Below are positions 61,551 through 64,000 of a stretch of 64,000 nt of DNA, in pieces; position 1 is the first letter of the stretch, and every line of letters starts with the position of its first letter. Both the position numbers and the translations under genes were made by a program. The notes below the pieces were generated by a model. The model was not told the DNA's origin. It ran no database searches and saw only the letters and a program-made list of their open reading frames with translations. This DNA comes from an uncultured Parabacteroides sp. (GTDB lineage Bacteria; Bacteroidota; Bacteroidia; Bacteroidales; Tannerellaceae). The stretch lies in assembly GCA_944325335.1 (NCBI GenBank), contig CALUZR010000003.1, positions 35,889 through 99,888 on the forward strand, given 5' to 3'.

Positions 61551-62744
61551 TTATTTCTGGAATTTATTGCGGGAAGATACCACCTCCACGCACAGGTTGA
61601 TGAATAACGTAATAAAGAATAGGATCACGCCCAGGAGGAAGAGCGACTGGTAGTGCGCGCCTCCTGCCGGAGCTTCGCCCAGCTCGGCCGCAATGGTCGC
61701 CGGAATCGTACGGAGCGGCTCGAGGATAGAAGAGGGGATGACCGCCGCGTTGCCCGTGACCATCAGCACCGCCATGGTCTCGCCCACGGCCCGTCCGATA
61801 CCCAATACCACGCCCGACGTAATACCCGAAATCGAGAACGGCACCACTACCTTATAGATCGTTTGCCACTGCGAAGCACCCAACGCGAGGCTCGCTTCGC
61901 GCATCGTCTGCGGGCAACTGCGCATGGCATCCTCTGCGACCGTAATAATCGTCGGCAATGCCATAATGGCTAACACGATACTTCCCGCCAGACCCGATTC
62001 CCCGACCGGGAGGTTGAATGTTTGCTGCAAAAGCGGCACAATCACCGCCAATCCGAAGAATCCATACACCACCGAGGGGATGCCATTCAGCAATTCGATA
62101 ATCGGTTTCAATACCTTATGCACTTTCGGGTGCGCGATTTCAGACATATAGATCGAGATAGCCAATCCAAAAGGCAAGGCGATAAGAATCGCAAAGAAGC
62201 TGACCCAAAGCGTGCCGCTCACCAAGGGTAAAATCCCAAAGATAGGAGAGGGCGTAGCAGTCGGGAACCATTCCGTCCCTCCCAACACGTCGCCCACCGG
62301 AATCGTATGGTCCGGCACCAGATACACATCCTGCTGCCCCTCGATCAGCATCTTGGGGACGAAAGCCACAATGCCCGGCGTGCGGCGGATGATCTCTCCG
62401 AGCTTATCGCCTGCATATTCATATTCCGCGCCCAGCTCTTCTTCCGAATAGTACTTCGTCAGGTCCTCGAGGCGGAAGGTTTCGACCGGGAGGTCGCGTC
62501 CATTGATCTCTTTCCAGTTAGTAATCTCCTCGTCGAACAGCTCTTTGATCTGTTGCGCGCTGAGTTTCTCTACCGGGTTCTCTTTGTTCAAAGCCAATAC
62601 GTATCCATCTTCCACGATGGGATTCTTAAACAACCCCACGGCCTCGCTAAAGAGGAAACCGATAATCAGCAGGATGACGACACTGGTCGTGAATCCGCTC
62701 AGGGTAAACACGTATCGGGCAATCTTGTCTATTATTTTCTTCAT
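61551..62744 (-). CDS. pstC: Phosphate ABC transporter permease PstC with PstS-like periplasmic insert
   Basis: 397 residues against about 310 in E. coli. After the first membrane helix (TSVVILLIIGFLFSEAVGLF, 20-39) an insert of about 115 residues (40-155) precedes the permease core. It contains NPVEKLSAQQIKELFDEEIT then NWKE near 56-79, strikingly like NPVRQLTREQLEGIFRGKIT then NWKE of the neighbouring PstS, and GEIIRRTPGIVAFV like the PstS segment around RQTRGAIGYV. So the permease appears to carry part of a phosphate-binding-protein fold on its periplasmic side. The core keeps its EAA loop (AEDAMRSCPQTMREASLALGASQWQTIYKVVVPFS). Confidence 0.92.
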   Translation of the reverse strand: MKKIIDKIARYVFTLSGFTTSVVILLIIGFLFSEAVGLFKNPIVEDGYVLALNKENPVEKLSAQQIKELFDEEITNWKEINGRDLPVETFRLEDLTKYYSEEELGAEYEYAGDKLGEIIRRTPGIVAFVPKMLIEGQQDVYLVPDHTIPVGDVLGGTEWFPTATPSPIFGILPLVSGTLWVSFFAILIALPFGLAISIYMSEIAHPKVHKVLKPIIELLNGIPSVVYGFFGLAVIVPLLQQTFNLPVGESGLAGSIVLAIMALPTIITVAEDAMRSCPQTMREASLALGASQWQTIYKVVVPFSISGITSGVVLGIGRAVGETMAVLMVTGNAAVIPSSILEPLRTIPATIAAELGEAPAGGAHYQSLFLLGVILFFITLFINLCVEVVSSRNKFQK

Positions 62745-62776
62745 ATATTAATATAGGTATAAAAGGTTCGTACGCT

Positions 62777-63592
62777 TCAACGGGGAATGAATCCCATCTT
62801 CAGGGTAATGTCTCGGCCCGTATCGGAGGTGATATACTGGATGAAATCCGCCACTTCCGCCTCTTTGGCCTTGTCGTAATAGTAGTACAGGGGGCGAACG
62901 ATGGGATAGGCCTTCGCCAGCGCGTTCTCGACCGACGGATAGACGTAATGCTGCCCGCCGTCGTAGGAAACCTTGAGCGCTTTGACGTATTTGTTCAGGT
63001 ACGCCAGCCCGACGTAGCCGATCGCGCCGCGCGTCTGCCGCACCGACTGGATGATGGCCCCGGTGGCCGGCATTGAAAGGATACTGCTCATGTAGTTCTT
63101 ATTGCCCAGCACGCTTTCCTTGAAAAACTCGTAGGTGCCGGAAGAGGTTTCGCGTGAATAGACTACAATCTTGCGGTCCTCGCCGCCCACCTCTTTCCAG
63201 TTGGTGATTTTTCCCCGGAAGATGCCTTCCAATTGCTCGCGGGTCAGTTGCCGCACCGGGTTGTCGGGGTGGACGATGACCGCCAGCGCGTCGTACGCCA
63301 CAATCACTTCCTGCGGATCGTGCTTGGCCTGTTTCATCTTCATTTTCTCGCCGAACTTGATGCGTCGGGAAGCCATCGCGATGTCGGTCGTCCCGTCTAA
63401 CAGGGCCGAAATCCCGACGCCGCTACCGCCTCCGGTCACTGTCACTGAAGCAGATGGGTTCGTTTTCAGATATTCCTCCGAAAGGGTCTGCGTCAATGGC
63501 AAAACGGTGTCGCTCCCCTTGATACGCTGCGCCATACTACCAAACGTCGTAAGGCAAAGGAACAACATGAACGGATAGATTCTTTTCTTCAT
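62777..63592 (-). CDS. pstS: Phosphate-binding periplasmic protein PstS
   Basis: 271 residues. Signal peptide MKKRIYPFMLFLCLTTFGSMAQ, then IKGSDTVLPLTQTLSEEYLKTNPSASVTVTGGGSGVGISALLDGTTDIAMASR, whose GSDT and GGGSGxG loops bind phosphate. The DALAVIVHPDNPV hinge lies near 101 and SRETSSGTYEFFKESVLG near 145, also phosphate-contacting. Ends DITLKMGFIPR. First gene of pstSCAB. No lipobox Cys at the cleavage site, so it is soluble in the periplasm. A 41-42-bp repeat array lies upstream; a weak TACTTTTA-like core is the only promoter candidate seen. Confidence 0.95.
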   Translation of the reverse strand: MKKRIYPFMLFLCLTTFGSMAQRIKGSDTVLPLTQTLSEEYLKTNPSASVTVTGGGSGVGISALLDGTTDIAMASRRIKFGEKMKMKQAKHDPQEVIVAYDALAVIVHPDNPVRQLTREQLEGIFRGKITNWKEVGGEDRKIVVYSRETSSGTYEFFKESVLGNKNYMSSILSMPATGAIIQSVRQTRGAIGYVGLAYLNKYVKALKVSYDGGQHYVYPSVENALAKAYPIVRPLYYYYDKAKEAEVADFIQYITSDTGRDITLKMGFIPR

Positions 63593-63716
63593 ATATTGTA
63601 TTGTTATATCATTTCCTTTGACAGCGTAAAAGTACTATAAAATAACCGGTTGGGGTGTTTCGTTTGTGTTACATCTGTGTGGCATCTCTGTTTCAAGCCC
63701 AGTAGCCCCGCGCCCG

Positions 63717-63912
63717 GCCGTGGAAACCACCTCTTGAGCAAAAGGAGCACTGCCCACGGTCGTGGACGGCACTTCTTGAGCAAAAGAAGCACTTTCCACG
63801 GTCGTGGACGGTGCTTCTTGAGCAGAAGAAGCACTTTCCAAGGGTGTGACAGCCCTTCTTGAGCAGAAGAAGCACTTTCCACGGTCGTGACAGCCCTTCT
63901 TGAGCAAAAGAA
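63717..63912. repeat. Intergenic array, five units of 41-42 bp, upstream of pstS
   Basis: TTGAGC marks units at 63734, 63776, 63818, 63859 and 63900 (42, 42, 41, 41 bp). Each has two inverted repeats: CTTCTTGAGCAAAAGAAG and CCACGGTCGTGG. The last 90 bp of the window beyond it show nothing I recognise. Confidence 0.92.
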
Positions 63913-64000
63913 GTGGAAAACACACGGGTCAGCGGAAAATCAATGTGGGTAGGCATAAATCATAGAAAGCCTGTAGAGGAAGAATTTTTCGTCCACAATG

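Noticed and set aside
63604..63956. Three overlapping minus-strand ORFs of 87-96 codons with LLLLKK-type repeats
   Set aside because: Again a by-product of a stop-free 41-42-bp repeat unit read in all frames; no support as genes.

Overview
The window looks like chromosomal DNA of a gut-type Bacteroidales bacterium, most like Parabacteroides. The evidence is the dense set of Bacteroidetes promoter cores (TAnnTTTG, sometimes with TTTG or TTG 19-20 bp upstream), an S16 protein with a long Ala/Glu/Lys tail, Rho with a long disordered insert, HU-like proteins with Ig-like tails, an Rpn/PD-(D/E)XK protein, an inositol-lipid type cluster, and the carboxynorspermidine route to polyamines. The species cannot be fixed from sequence reading alone. 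No tRNA, rRNA, CRISPR array, insertion sequence or phage was seen. 52 protein genes plus one small leader ORF are annotated. One gene (tgt, left edge) is cut by the window.

Layout. 0-3.7 kb: tgt (partial), then a membrane polyferredoxin and a DUF362 protein, all on the minus strand. 3.7-8.9 kb: Rpn protein, HU-like protein, endonuclease IV, C69 dipeptidase and an outer-membrane barrel. 8.9-10.7 kb: ACT-domain protein and phenylacetate-CoA ligase. 10.8-11.9 kb: promoter, 42-codon ORF with an (AGCA)12 tract, terminator hairpin and a second HU-like protein. 12.3-17.7 kb: one 1821-residue secreted protein. 17.9-25.9 kb: TPR protein, Hsp20, AddB-like nuclease, AraC-type regulator, PorT-like barrel, flavin reductase and pyrI-pyrB. 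26-34 kb: AsmA-like protein, arginase-family protein, rpsP, radA and an FAD oxidoreductase. 34.3-37.6 kb: a five-gene lipid cluster (pgpA, gtrA-like, CDP-alcohol phosphatidyltransferase, PAP2/AUR1-like, SDR). 38-48 kb: glyA, GH20 hexosaminidase, a two-component system with two PepSY-like proteins, and nspC with carboxynorspermidine dehydrogenase. 48.3-58 kb: third HU-like protein, aspS, Nif3-like, zinc-ribbon protein, tilS, rho and fhs. 58.2-63.6 kb: a second AraC-type regulator and pstSCAB-phoU.

The least explained content is between the genes, and it falls into two classes. Class 1 mostly sits upstream of genes. It consists of arrays with a 41-43 bp unit, each unit carrying two inverted repeats, in five unrelated sequence families (22.4, 34.1, 41.8, 58.8 and 63.8 kb). 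It also includes a dispersed element with three ATCGWCGAT sites whose spacing is exactly 21 and 42 bp in all three copies (29.2, 37.8, 48.2 kb). These spacings equal two and four turns of DNA. Two of the arrays lie directly in front of the two paralogous AraC-type regulators. Class 2 sits downstream of genes: seven long hairpins whose arms are runs of ACGCAGA/ACACAGA/ACACGGA words, several ending in T-runs and lying between convergent genes, so they probably act as terminators.

A separate candidate switch lies at 10.86-11.16 kb. A tetranucleotide tract inside a leader ORF ends translation just before an intrinsic terminator. By direct reading, gaining one repeat unit would carry translation through the terminator hairpin towards the HU-like gene.
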